A DNA stretch of 64,000 nt from Streptomyces fradiae (GTDB taxonomy: Bacteria > Actinomycetota > Actinomycetes > Streptomycetales > Streptomycetaceae), in the NCBI RefSeq assembly GCF_041270065.1, contig NZ_CP065958.1, forward strand, positions 3,658,001 to 3,722,000, written 5' to 3'. A program made the translations under genes and the position numbers. The notes under the pieces are model-generated. The model was not told the DNA's origin and made no database searches. It was given only the letters and a program-made list of their open reading frames with translations. Below are positions 42,121-51,515 of this stretch, piece after piece (within the stretch, counting starts at the first letter, position 1; every line of letters begins with the position of its first letter).

Positions 42121-42900
42121 TCAGCCGCGGCGCTTCCGCAGCGCGCGGCCGACCACCACGGCGGAGGCGAGGGCCAGGGCGGCGGCGGGGGCGATCCAGC
42201 GGAGGGTGGCGGTGGGGCCGGTGGATTCGGCGGCGGGGACGGGGGCGTAGCGGCCGCGGGGCGGGGCGTGGTCGACCTCTTCCGCGCTGCGGCCGATCAT
42301 GGTGCGGCGGGCGTGCGCGGCCTCGGCGGGCTGTCCGGCGGCGTCGTCGTCCGCCGGCGCCGGGGCGGCGAAGGGCTCCTCCACGCCGTCGTCCACCCCG
42401 TCGTCGTCGCTGTCGGCCTCACCGGCGGCCGCCGCCACCTCGGCCGCCTCCTCGGCGGCGACCTCCGCCGCCACGTCCGAGACGGCGGCCAGCGCCTCCG
42501 CGAACCGGTCGAGCAACCGCGCGCCCGCCACGGCGCGGGCCTCCGCGTCGGTGTCGGCGAGCCGGCCGGCCGTGGTGATCCGGCAGGTGAAGCCGATCGT
42601 GGTGCCCTCGGCCACCGGGGTGAGCGCCAGGGTCAGGGCGAGCGCCGCGGTGCCCTTGCCGCGCACCTCGGTGCCCTCGCCCTCGACGGCGAAGCGCCCG
42701 CCGTGCTCGGTGAGCCGCAGGGCGCCCCGGTAGGTGATGGTGTTGCCGCCGACGCGGACCTTGAGCCGGCCCGCGAGCGGCCCGGCCGTCCCGTCGGTGT
42801 CCTGCTGGAACCCGGGGACGCAGCGCGCCACCCGGGCCGGGTCCGTCAGCGTGTCGCGCAGGACCTCGGCCGGGACCGGGACGAACACCTCATGCTCCAT
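42121..42900 (-). CDS. CoxG-like SRPBCC protein with C-terminal membrane anchor
   Basis: Protein of 259 residues. The N-terminal 145 residues form an SRPBCC/CoxG domain (EVFVPVPAEVLRDTLTDP, ARCVPGFQQ, GRLKVRVGGNTITY, DRFAEALAAV). An acidic/Ala-rich linker (about 150-215) leads to one C-terminal helix (WIAPAAALALASAVVVG) and an RKRRG end, so the domain faces the cytoplasm at the membrane. CoxG proteins recruit CO-dehydrogenase-type enzymes to the membrane, but no cox genes are nearby. The role may be lipid or ligand binding. Confidence 0.85.
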   Translation of the reverse strand: MEHEVFVPVPAEVLRDTLTDPARVARCVPGFQQDTDGTAGPLAGRLKVRVGGNTITYRGALRLTEHGGRFAVEGEGTEVRGKGTAALALTLALTPVAEGTTIGFTCRITTAGRLADTDAEARAVAGARLLDRFAEALAAVSDVAAEVAAEEAAEVAAAAGEADSDDDGVDDGVEEPFAAPAPADDDAAGQPAEAAHARRTMIGRSAEEVDHAPPRGRYAPVPAAESTGPTATLRWIAPAAALALASAVVVGRALRKRRG

Positions 42901-42988
42901 GGGAGCCGAGCCTACTCAGGCCCGGCCCGCCCGTCGCCTGTTTGCGCCCCCGGCCGCCCCGGCCCGTTGCGCCCCGGCGCGGGCTCGG

Positions 42989-44761
42989 TCAGTAGCGCGG
43001 GTGCACCAGCGTCGAGGGCGGCAGGGCGTCCGTCTCCTCCGTACGGCTGCGCTCGACGCAGCGCTCCGCCACCCGCAGCCCCTGCACGGTCAGCGAGCGC
43101 AACTGCGGCGCCGCCACGTCGAGACCGAGCGAGGGCCGTACGGAGCCGGGCGCGGCGAGCAGGAAGCCCCACCCGCCCCCGGCGGGCGGCGCGCCGCCGG
43201 TGGAGCGGCCGGCCCGGTCGGGCCCGGTGGTCACCCCGCCGGTGCGGCCGCCGGCGCCGTACGGACGGGTGGCGTACCCCGCGGCGCGCAGGGTGGCGTC
43301 GACCGTCCAGTACGTGCGGGGCCGGGCCGTCGCCGAGCCCGCGTGCACCACGAGCCGCCCGCCGTCGGCGAGGGCGCCGGCCGCGAGCCCGTAGAACTCC
43401 TCCGAGTAGAGCTTGGCGCCGGCGGTGATGCCCGGGTCCGGGAGGTCGGAGATCACCACGTCGTACCGTTCCTGCACGGGCCGGACCGAGCGCAGCCAGG
43501 TGAACGCGTCCCCGTAGGCGACGGTGACCCGGGGGTCGTGGAGGGCCCGCTCGTTGAGCGCGGCGAGGCCGGGGTCGGTGCGGGCCAGCCGGGCGACGCC
43601 CGGGTCGAGTTCGACGACGGTGACCGCGTCCACGTCGGGGTAGCGCAGCACCTCGCGGGCGGCGAGGCCGTCGCCGCCGCCGAGGATCAGCACGCGGCCG
43701 TGCGGCCCGTTCATCGCGGGGTGCACCAGGGCCTCGTGGTAGCGGTACTCGTCGCGGCCGCCGACCCGCAGCCGGCCGTCCAGGAACAGATCGGGCGGGC
43801 CGCCGCGGCTGCCGGTGACCACCACCTCCTGGAGCTCGGTGTGGATGGCGACCCGGATGCTGTCGCCGTACACGGCGCGCCGCGCGGCCTGTTCGAAGTC
43901 GTCGACGAGGACGGTCGCGGTGGCGAGCACGGCGAGGACGGACAGGTTGGCGCCGACGAGCAGGGCGCGCGAACGGGCCGTCAGGTCGTGCCGGAACAGC
44001 CAGAGCACCAGGCCGCCGCCGGCGATCGAGTTGACCGCGCCGGTGACCAGCGCGCCGGTGAGCTGTCCGAGCCAGGGCAGCAGCAGGAACGGGAAGGCGA
44101 GGCCGCCGACGAGCGCGCCGACGTAGTCCGCGGCGAACAGGTCGGCGACCGTCCCGGCGGCGTCGTGCGACTCGGGCCGCCGCCTGCGGTGCTCGGCCCC
44201 GCCGACGCCCGGTCCGGCGGCGGACGGACCGCCGCCGGATCCGGCCGGCGAGCCCCCGACGGACGAACCGCCCCCGCCCCCCGGCGCCGCCCGAAAGGAC
44301 TCCGCCCGGAACGACTCCGCCCGCTGGATCAGCGACATCAGGAGCGGGATCTCCGCCCCGGTCAGCACGCCGATGGCCAGCGAGAACCCCACCAGCACCC
44401 AGCGCGACTCGCCGAGCCAGGCGAAGGACGCGTACAGCACCATCGCCGAGCAGCCGCCGATCAGCGCGAGACCGCCCTCGACCAGGCCGAAGCCGACCGC
44501 GGCACGGCAGCGCAGCCGCTTGGCGAGCAGCGAGCCGAGGCCCATCGCGAAGACCATGACGGACAGCACGACGGACGCCTGGGTGACCGAGTCGCCGATC
44601 AAATAGGAGGCGAGCGCCACCAGTTCGAGCTCGTAGACCAGGCCGCAGGCGGCGCACACGAACACCACCGCCAGGACCGGGTAGCGCACCGCGGTCGGCC
44701 GCTCGGGCGACCGCGCCGCCCGTTTGGGCGGCAGGGTCATGGTCACGGGCGGGTCGATCAT
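42989..44761 (-). CDS. Membrane-integrated spermidine-synthase-like protein
   Basis: Protein of 590 residues. The first part has seven or eight helices (about residues 28-285), and the second is a polyamine aminopropyltransferase/SAM-fold domain: [40 protein letters not shown] (about 355) and [10 protein letters not shown] Gly/Ser-rich insert of about 50 residues (150-200), beginning with a duplicated AESFR, splits two helices. Typical soluble SpeE proteins lack the membrane part; this architecture is common in actinobacteria and its true product is uncertain. No clear ribosome-binding site. Confidence 0.85.
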   Translation of the reverse strand: MIDPPVTMTLPPKRAARSPERPTAVRYPVLAVVFVCAACGLVYELELVALASYLIGDSVTQASVVLSVMVFAMGLGSLLAKRLRCRAAVGFGLVEGGLALIGGCSAMVLYASFAWLGESRWVLVGFSLAIGVLTGAEIPLLMSLIQRAESFRAESFRAAPGGGGGSSVGGSPAGSGGGPSAAGPGVGGAEHRRRRPESHDAAGTVADLFAADYVGALVGGLAFPFLLLPWLGQLTGALVTGAVNSIAGGGLVLWLFRHDLTARSRALLVGANLSVLAVLATATVLVDDFEQAARRAVYGDSIRVAIHTELQEVVVTGSRGGPPDLFLDGRLRVGGRDEYRYHEALVHPAMNGPHGRVLILGGGDGLAAREVLRYPDVDAVTVVELDPGVARLARTDPGLAALNERALHDPRVTVAYGDAFTWLRSVRPVQERYDVVISDLPDPGITAGAKLYSEEFYGLAAGALADGGRLVVHAGSATARPRTYWTVDATLRAAGYATRPYGAGGRTGGVTTGPDRAGRSTGGAPPAGGGWGFLLAAPGSVRPSLGLDVAAPQLRSLTVQGLRVAERCVERSRTEETDALPPSTLVHPRY

Positions 44762-44836
44762 GTTCGTAACGCTACGTCACATTTTCGTCGCCGCCAGTCA
44801 CCCACACGAGTGCACCTGAGGCATATGTACGGCGCG

Positions 44837-45355
44837 TCAGAGCGAAGCGGGCATACGCGCACCGATCCGGGTCCGGGTCACGACCAACTGCCCTTCCTGC
44901 GGGTAGGCGTGCCAGGTGCGCCAGCGCACCTGGCCCTCGTGGCGCTGCGCCAGCATCGCCGTGAAGGCGTGCGGCGAGCCGGGGAAGGTCCCCGCGAGGC
45001 CGTGCGGATGGTCGGCGACGAGCGCGAGCAACTCCTGTGCGCGGCCCGCGAACGAGCCCTGGGTGAGGGTCTCCACGCGGGCGGCGAACTCGTACTCCCA
45101 CTCGCCCACCCGCTTGGACACACCGAGCGGCAGCGGGGTGCTGCTGCCGGGCATGCAGGCGACGGTCTCCGAGCAACTGCGGCTCTCCTCCTCCAGGAGC
45201 ACCTGGTGGGAGGCGCCGAGCAGCCGCAACTGCAGCTTCGCTCCGGCGAGTTCGAGGTCGAGCACCGCGAGCGCGGGCAGCGGATCGCGCCCCAGCGCCC
45301 AGGCCAGGTCGGCCGCGCGGGTATCGGTGTAGGAGGTCTTCAGGGTGGTGAGCAT
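44837..45355 (-). CDS. DUF2617 family protein
   Basis: Cytosolic protein of 172 residues matching the actinobacterial DUF2617 family: start MLTTLKTSYTDTRAADLAWA, middle LAVLDLELAGAKLQLRLLGASHQV, then LPLGVSKRVGEWEYEFAARVE and FTAMLAQ. GGAG lies seven bases before ATG 45355; an open extension to 45523 has non-coding composition. It sits immediately downstream of a 360-bp intergenic region and upstream of the spermidine-synthase-like gene on the same strand, an association I recall from other Streptomyces. Confidence 0.85.
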   Translation of the reverse strand: MLTTLKTSYTDTRAADLAWALGRDPLPALAVLDLELAGAKLQLRLLGASHQVLLEEESRSCSETVACMPGSSTPLPLGVSKRVGEWEYEFAARVETLTQGSFAGRAQELLALVADHPHGLAGTFPGSPHAFTAMLAQRHEGQVRWRTWHAYPQEGQLVVTRTRIGARMPASL

Positions 45356-45717
45356 GGATCGGCTCCGCAAACACGGTTTGACGGGTGGGCCGGGGGCGTC
45401 CCGGTCGAGGTCTCGACCGGGAGTGGGGATCGCCGGCTCGGGTCCACACACGGTCCGAGGGCTGGATGTTCTCGACAGCGAGGGAATCACGAACCATGGT
45501 CGGCTCACAGCGTTTTTGCCCAACTTGGCGTGGTTTCCATCCCCTCGGGGGCCTCTCGGTTCAACTGTTCAGTCGGATTCGATCGCGGGATTCCCACAAT
45601 CGCCCAATGGTTCCCACCATCACCCAACAGAACGATCACCCAAGGCCGTTGCCCGGGCACACCAACCCGCCCGGGCACACTCCCCACGCGCCGCTCGGTC
45701 ACGGCGCCGCGCACCGC
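45356..45717. other. 362-bp non-coding region with two 17-bp direct repeats
   Basis: No convincing gene is present. It is less GC-rich than its flanks, especially 45520-45640. Two 17-mers, TTCCCACAATCGCCCAA (45591-45607) and TTCCCACCATCACCCAA (45611-45627), are spaced exactly 20 bp apart. The region separates a Cys-rich small membrane gene from the DUF2617 gene and presumably carries the DUF2617 promoter and long leader. Confidence 0.6.
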
Positions 45718-45939
45718 TCAGTCGCCGCCGCCGCCTCCGCCGCAGCCGCCACCCCCGCACGAGGACGAACCGCAGGACGAGGACCCGCACGAGGACGAGC
45801 CGCAGCCGCCGCCACTGCCGCCGCCGCTCGACCAGCCGCCGCGACGGCGCCGGCGCCGTCGGCGGGAGCTGCCGCCCGACGCCGCCGAGAAGCCGACGAC
45901 CACGAGCACGATGAGTGCGAACACCACGAAGACTTCCAT
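45718..45939 (-). CDS. Small Cys/Gly/Ser-rich membrane protein
   Basis: Protein of 73 residues. One transmembrane helix at the N-terminus (MEVFVVFALIVLVVVGFSA), a basic block of eight arginines, then a Gly/Ser tail with the repeat CGSSS three times, followed by CGGGGCGGGGGGD. GGGGGA lies four bases before the ATG. With the arginines after the helix, the Cys-rich tail should be cytoplasmic. It could bind metal or be structural; I recognise no named family. Convergence is not an issue: the neighbouring aminotransferase is divergent. Confidence 0.72.
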   Translation of the reverse strand: MEVFVVFALIVLVVVGFSAASGGSSRRRRRRRRGGWSSGGGSGGGCGSSSCGSSSCGSSSCGGGGCGGGGGGD

Positions 45940-46087
45940 GTCGTCCCCCGTCAGTGAGGAGCCGGTCGACGACCGGCCCCGATGCCTGTTCGGCCCACTC
46001 GGCGCCTGTTCGGCGCCTGTGCGAGGGGGATTCCCGCCCCGGAGAGCGTCAAAGCGCACTTGAGCAAGTCCAGAGCTTCGGCCCAGG

Positions 46088-47266
<1,179 letters not shown>

Positions 47267-47333
47267 CCGCAAGTAGGGTCCCGGACTGACCGGCCTCCGA
47301 GTGGCGGACGGCCGTTCGGAGCAGGGGGGACGC

Positions 47334-49079
47334 ATGTCCAGAGGAGAGTTCACGCCCAGCCGCCGCGCGCTGCTGGGCACGCTGGCCGGGGTGGCGGCGG
47401 GCGGGGCGCTGCCGCTCGCCGCGGCGGCGCCGGCCACCGCGGCAACAGCGACCGCGGCCACAGCGACCGTGGCGGGGCTCGCCGGGCCGGGCGGCGCGGA
47501 CGGGCGGCTGCCGATGGTGGTCGACCCGACCGACCCGTGGCACTTCACGGCGCACCCGGCGGGCGCGCTGACCACCCGGGCGCTGCCCGGTGGTCTGGAG
47601 GTGTCCGACGCGGGCGGCGTGCTCGCCACGCTGACCACCGGGGCGCGGACGGTGACCGTGCGCGGGCCGCGGCGCTGGTTCACCGAGCAGAAGAAGGCCG
47701 TCGCCGACGCCTTCTCGCGGACCCCGCCGACCGGCGGCTGGGGTATGTCGCCGGGCGGCGGCACCTGGTCGCACGTGAACGGCACGGACGCCGACTACTT
47801 CCTGGAGTCCGGCCGGGCCGCCATCACCCTGGCTCCCAACAAGAGCCGCTACGCGCTGCTGCCGGACCACGGCATCGGCGACCTCTCCGCGGCCGCCCGG
47901 TTCTCCTTCGACCGGCTGCCGGCCGGCGCGCCCGTCTCGCTCGCGCTCGTGTTCGGCGCGCAGGACGTCAACAACCACTACCGGGCCCGGCTCGTCGTGA
48001 CCCCGGCCGGTGAGGTGCAGCTGGTCCTGGAGAAGGAGCTGGCCGACGTCTCGACCGTGCTCGGCACGGCGGTCACGGTCGGCAGCGGCTTCGCCGCCTT
48101 CGACCACTGGTGGGTGCGGGTCGAGAAGGCCGGTGACGTGCTGCGGGCGCGGGCCTGGAAGCACGGCACGGGCGTGACCGAGCCGACCGGCTGGCAGCAC
48201 GCGGTGCGCGACCCGGAGCCGGACCCGGCCAAGGTGTTCGGCGCCGGGACCGTCGGCGTACGCGGTCTGTCCTCGCTCGGCGCGACGGTGAGCCCGCAGG
48301 CCCGGGTGTACGACTTCCGGATCGACTCGGCGCTGTGGGCCGACCCGCCGCTGGTCACCCACGACACCTGGGTGCGGGTGCTGCCCGAGCCGTACGACGG
48401 CACGTGGACGCCCGCGGTGGAGCAGCGGATCCGGGCCTGGGCCGGGGACACCTCCCCCGACGTCCTCGCGTACAGCTCGATGTACCGGCCGTACGCCCCG
48501 GACGTCACCGATCCGGCGCGGCAGGGCGCGCGGGTGCTGGGCACGGCCGGGTACAGCAAGGCCGACCCGGTGACCGGGCTGCGCAAGGTCGGGGCGGACT
48601 TCCACCAGTTCATGGGGCTCGACTGGGACTTCGCCGAGAGCGGCGAGCACTGGGACGCCAACCCCGACTTCGACGGCTGCCTGGACTGCTCGGGCTTCGT
48701 CCGGATGGTCTACGGCTACCACCTGGGCCTGCCGATGGTCCGCTATCAGCAGTTCGGCGGCGGCCGGCTGCCGCGCGAGTCGAAGGACCTCGCGGCCTCC
48801 GGGCCCGGTGTGGTGGTCGCCGAGGCCACCGGTCAGGCGCCGTCGCTCGACGGGCTGCGGATCGGCGACACGGTCTTCTTCGACACCGACGAGTCCTCGG
48901 ACGCGGGCGGTCACATCGGGATCTATCTGGGCGTGGACGGGTACGGCAAGCAGCGCTTCGTCTCCAGCCGCAAGACGCCGAACGGGCCGACCATCGGCGA
49001 CGTCGGCGGCAAGTCGGTCCTGAACGGGGCGCCGGGCGACCTCTACACCGACAAGCTGCGGGTGATCCGGCGCTTCTGA
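47334..49079 (+). CDS. Tat-exported NlpC/P60-like protein
   Basis: Secreted protein of 581 residues. A twin-arginine signal (TPSRRALLGTLAGVAAGGAL, ending ATAATATA) precedes a concanavalin-like beta-rich domain (about 60-330; FSFDRLPAGAPVSLALVFG, HWWVRVEKAGDVLRARAW). The C-terminal domain carries an NlpC/P60-type active site: Cys in GCLDCSGFVRMVYG (about 450) and His in AGGHIGIYLG (about 528). Such enzymes cleave peptidoglycan peptides, but the distinct N-terminal domain suggests a polysaccharide-binding part. GGGGGG lies four bases before ATG 47334. Confidence 0.85.
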   Translation: MSRGEFTPSRRALLGTLAGVAAGGALPLAAAAPATAATATAATATVAGLAGPGGADGRLPMVVDPTDPWHFTAHPAGALTTRALPGGLEVSDAGGVLATLTTGARTVTVRGPRRWFTEQKKAVADAFSRTPPTGGWGMSPGGGTWSHVNGTDADYFLESGRAAITLAPNKSRYALLPDHGIGDLSAAARFSFDRLPAGAPVSLALVFGAQDVNNHYRARLVVTPAGEVQLVLEKELADVSTVLGTAVTVGSGFAAFDHWWVRVEKAGDVLRARAWKHGTGVTEPTGWQHAVRDPEPDPAKVFGAGTVGVRGLSSLGATVSPQARVYDFRIDSALWADPPLVTHDTWVRVLPEPYDGTWTPAVEQRIRAWAGDTSPDVLAYSSMYRPYAPDVTDPARQGARVLGTAGYSKADPVTGLRKVGADFHQFMGLDWDFAESGEHWDANPDFDGCLDCSGFVRMVYGYHLGLPMVRYQQFGGGRLPRESKDLAASGPGVVVAEATGQAPSLDGLRIGDTVFFDTDESSDAGGHIGIYLGVDGYGKQRFVSSRKTPNGPTIGDVGGKSVLNGAPGDLYTDKLRVIRRF

Positions 49080-49134
49080 CGGGCGCGCTTCCGGCACCCG
49101 GCGGCGCCCTTCAGGTAAACCGATTTGTCGGGTA

Positions 49135-50385
49135 ATGATCGGTTCGCCGTGCGCACGGAGGTGCCCCCTGTCCGCCGAGACCCTCGACCGGCCGGCGTCC
49201 GCCGCCGCGCCCGCCGCCCCACCCGTACGGCGGGCACCGTGGTGGCGGGCGCCCCGGTGGCGGGCGTCGCTGCGCCGGGCGGCCCCCGCCCTCGGGCTCT
49301 TCGCCGCGGCCCGGCTCACCGGAATACTGGTGCTCGCCCTGTGGGCCCGGCACATCGGGCGCTCCCCGCGGGCGCTGCTCGCGAAGTCCTGGGACTCCGA
49401 CTGGTACACCCGGATCGCGGCGCACGGCTACGGGCACACGCTGACCTGGCCGGACGGGGTGGTCCAGTCCGACCTGGCGTTCTTCCCGCTCTATCCGGGG
49501 CTCGTCCGGGCCGTCACCGGCGTGCTGCCCATCAGCGGCGGCACGGCCGGGCTGCTGCTGTCCTGGTCGGCCGCCGGGGCCGCGGCCTGGGGGATCTTCC
49601 TGGTCGCGGAGCGGCTCGCCGGCCGCCGCACGGCCGTCCTGACCGTGCTGCTGTGGGGACTCCTTCCGCACTCGATCGTGCTGTCCATGGCGTACACCGA
49701 GCCGCTGATGACCGCCTTCGCGGCCTGGGCGCTGTACGCGCTGCTGACCCGGCGCTGGCTGTGGGCGGGGGCGCTGGCCGCGCTGGCCGGTCTGTCCCGG
49801 CCCAACGGGGTCGCCATCGCCGCCGCGGTGCTCGCCGCCGCCGGCCTGGAGCTGTGGCGGCGGCGCGGGCGGGTCGCCCCGCCGGTGTGGGCGGGGGCCG
49901 TGCTCGCGCCGGTCGGCTGGCTCTCGTACCTGCTGTGGGTCGGGGCCCGGCGCGGCGATCTGCTCGGCGGCTACTTCGCCGTGCAGGACGGCTGGACCTC
50001 GCGCTTCGACTTCGGGCGGGGCGCGCTCCGCTTCGTACGGGACATGCTGACCGGCACCACCCAGTTCGGCTTCGCGATGGCCCTGGTGATCACCGGGGCG
50101 GGGGTGCTGCTCTTCGCGCTGCTCGTGAGCGGGGAGCGGGCGGAGCGGCCGCCGCTGCCGGTGCTCGTCTACACGGGGGTCCTCGTCCTGATCACGGTGG
50201 GCGGCTCGGGCTTCTTCGAGTCGAAGCCGCGCTTCCTGCTGCCGGCCTTCCCGCTGCTGCTGCCGCTGGCCCGCGCGATGACGAGAGCCCGGCCGGGCGC
50301 CGCGATCGTGGTGATCGCGGGCCTGGCCGGGCTCTCCTTCGCCTATGCGCCGTACGCGCTGACGCTCGCGCGCATGGCCCTGTAG
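49135..50385 (+). CDS. PIG-V-like mannosyltransferase-family membrane protein
   Basis: Integral membrane protein of 416 residues with 9-11 helices. It resembles GT-C-type, dolichyl-phosphate-mannose-using enzymes of the PIG-V/GPI-mannosyltransferase group: WDSDWYTRIAAHGYG in the first loop (acidic pair), FFPLYPGLVRA, and LSRPNGVAIAAAVLA. ATG 49135 has a poor ribosome-binding site. An in-frame CTG at 49168 has GGAGG at six bases and may be the real initiator. Acceptor unknown; cell-surface glycan synthesis is likely. Confidence 0.8.
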   Translation: MIGSPCARRCPLSAETLDRPASAAAPAAPPVRRAPWWRAPRWRASLRRAAPALGLFAAARLTGILVLALWARHIGRSPRALLAKSWDSDWYTRIAAHGYGHTLTWPDGVVQSDLAFFPLYPGLVRAVTGVLPISGGTAGLLLSWSAAGAAAWGIFLVAERLAGRRTAVLTVLLWGLLPHSIVLSMAYTEPLMTAFAAWALYALLTRRWLWAGALAALAGLSRPNGVAIAAAVLAAAGLELWRRRGRVAPPVWAGAVLAPVGWLSYLLWVGARRGDLLGGYFAVQDGWTSRFDFGRGALRFVRDMLTGTTQFGFAMALVITGAGVLLFALLVSGERAERPPLPVLVYTGVLVLITVGGSGFFESKPRFLLPAFPLLLPLARAMTRARPGAAIVVIAGLAGLSFAYAPYALTLARMAL

Positions 50386-50392
50386 CCCGTGG

Positions 50393-50938
50393 CTATTCGG
50401 CGTCGCCTTCGCCGTCGCCGGACGCCTTGTCCTCCGGGGACTCCAGGCCGAACTGCTCGACGATCCACTTGTCGAACTCGATCGACGCGCGGACCCAGCT
50501 GACGGTGGAGGACACGAAGTGCTCCAGGGCCACGCCGGTGCCGATCAGCATCTGGGCCTCACCGATGAGACGGAGGGTGGCGGAGCCGTCCTCCTCCTCG
50601 TGCAGGTGGGTGTAGACCTTGGGCCACAGGGTGCGCCGGTTCCAGTCGTCGATCGCGTCGAGGATCTTGGCCCGGTCGTCCGCGGCGTGCGGGCGGTCGT
50701 AGAACGTGCGGACCGAGAAGACCTGCTGCTCGGCCTCGCCGCGGAACATGAAGTACGTGCGGAAGTCCTCCCACGGCGCCGCGAGGTCACCCTCGTCGTC
50801 GACGATGTACTTCAGCTCCATCTGGTCGAGCAGCTGCTTGACCAGGTCCTGGTCGGGGACGACGGGGCCCGCCGGTCCTCCGGCCTGAGGCTGGGGCTGT
50901 GCCCCGAAATTAGGAATCGAGGACGGGTCGATGCTCAC
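50393..50938 (-). CDS. YbjN domain-containing protein
   Basis: Cytosolic protein of 181 residues of the YbjN family (type III-secretion-chaperone-like fold): MELKYIVDDEGDLAAPWEDF, YFMFRGEAEQQVFSVRTFY, WNRRTLWPKVYTHL and IGTGVALEHFVSSTVSW. It has an acidic C-terminal tail. GTG 50938 has AAGGGA upstream. It is convergent with the PIG-V-like gene. Function unknown; YbjN proteins influence stress and motility phenotypes in enterobacteria (family knowledge). Confidence 0.88.
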   Translation of the reverse strand: MSIDPSSIPNFGAQPQPQAGGPAGPVVPDQDLVKQLLDQMELKYIVDDEGDLAAPWEDFRTYFMFRGEAEQQVFSVRTFYDRPHAADDRAKILDAIDDWNRRTLWPKVYTHLHEEEDGSATLRLIGEAQMLIGTGVALEHFVSSTVSWVRASIEFDKWIVEQFGLESPEDKASGDGEGDAE

Positions 50939-51042
50939 CGGGATTTCCCTTCGTACGGATGCCCGCCATCCTCCCCCATGGCGGGCGGGGCGTGGCAAGT
51001 CCCCACGGCGCGATCAGCTGCGGGCTGACATGATCTCGACCC

Positions 51043-51489
51043 ATGGGGGTCAAGGAGACGGACACGGGGAAGCGTCGCTCGCACCGCTGGATCTGGATCG
51101 CGCTGGGGCTGAGCGGGCTCCTGCTGCTGCCGGCCGGGTGCCTGGCCTGGGGCGCGTACTCGTTCTCGGAGTCGACCAGGGAGCAGCCCGTGGACTGCGG
51201 GAAGGCGCTGGACTACGCGTGGGCCACGCTGCCGCGCAGTGCCCGTGACGCGCACTGCACCGCGATGCACTGGCAGGACACCTACGTCGAGGCACAGTTC
51301 CGGATGCCCGCCGCCGAGGTGGCCGGCTGGGTGGCCGGAACCTATCCCGCGGCGGAGGCCTCGTCGTACGCGGAAGGGCTCCACGTCTCGTACCCGCCGA
51401 AGGCCGGGTGGGCGTACGAGGTCGGGATCCACGTGCGGTACGAGGGCGGGGACACCGCCCTCGTACGCGTCACGGCCTACGACTCCTAG
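51043..51489 (+). CDS. Small single-pass membrane protein, hypothetical
   Basis: Protein of 148 residues. A basic head (KRRSHRW) and one helix (WIALGLSGLLLLPAGCLAWG, about residues 18-37) anchor an exported domain with three further cysteines (VDCGKALDYAW, AHCTAMHW). The LPAGC segment superficially resembles a lipobox, but its -3 residue is Pro and the preceding head is long, so lipoprotein processing is doubtful. No family recognised. Convergent with clpB. Confidence 0.72.
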   Translation: MGVKETDTGKRRSHRWIWIALGLSGLLLLPAGCLAWGAYSFSESTREQPVDCGKALDYAWATLPRSARDAHCTAMHWQDTYVEAQFRMPAAEVAGWVAGTYPAAEASSYAEGLHVSYPPKAGWAYEVGIHVRYEGGDTALVRVTAYDS

Positions 51490-51495
51490 CCTTCC

Positions 51496-51509
51496 GGGCC
51501 CCGGGGCCC
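51496..51509. terminator. Possible terminator between convergent genes
   Basis: A perfect 14-bp palindrome GGGCCCCGGGGCCC lies in the 26-bp gap between the small membrane protein gene and clpB. As a hairpin it would have no free loop unless arms open, so the assignment is weak. Confidence 0.4.
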
Positions 51510-51515
51510 CGGGCC

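Noticed and set aside
42734..46063. Open frame of about 1100 codons on the plus strand
   Set aside because: Antisense to the CoxG-like, spermidine-synthase-like and DUF2617 genes; no domain content and a poor start.
51100..51180. Lipoprotein lipobox in the small membrane protein (LPAGC)
   Set aside because: Proline at the -3 position and a 17-residue charged head before the helix fit a transmembrane anchor better.
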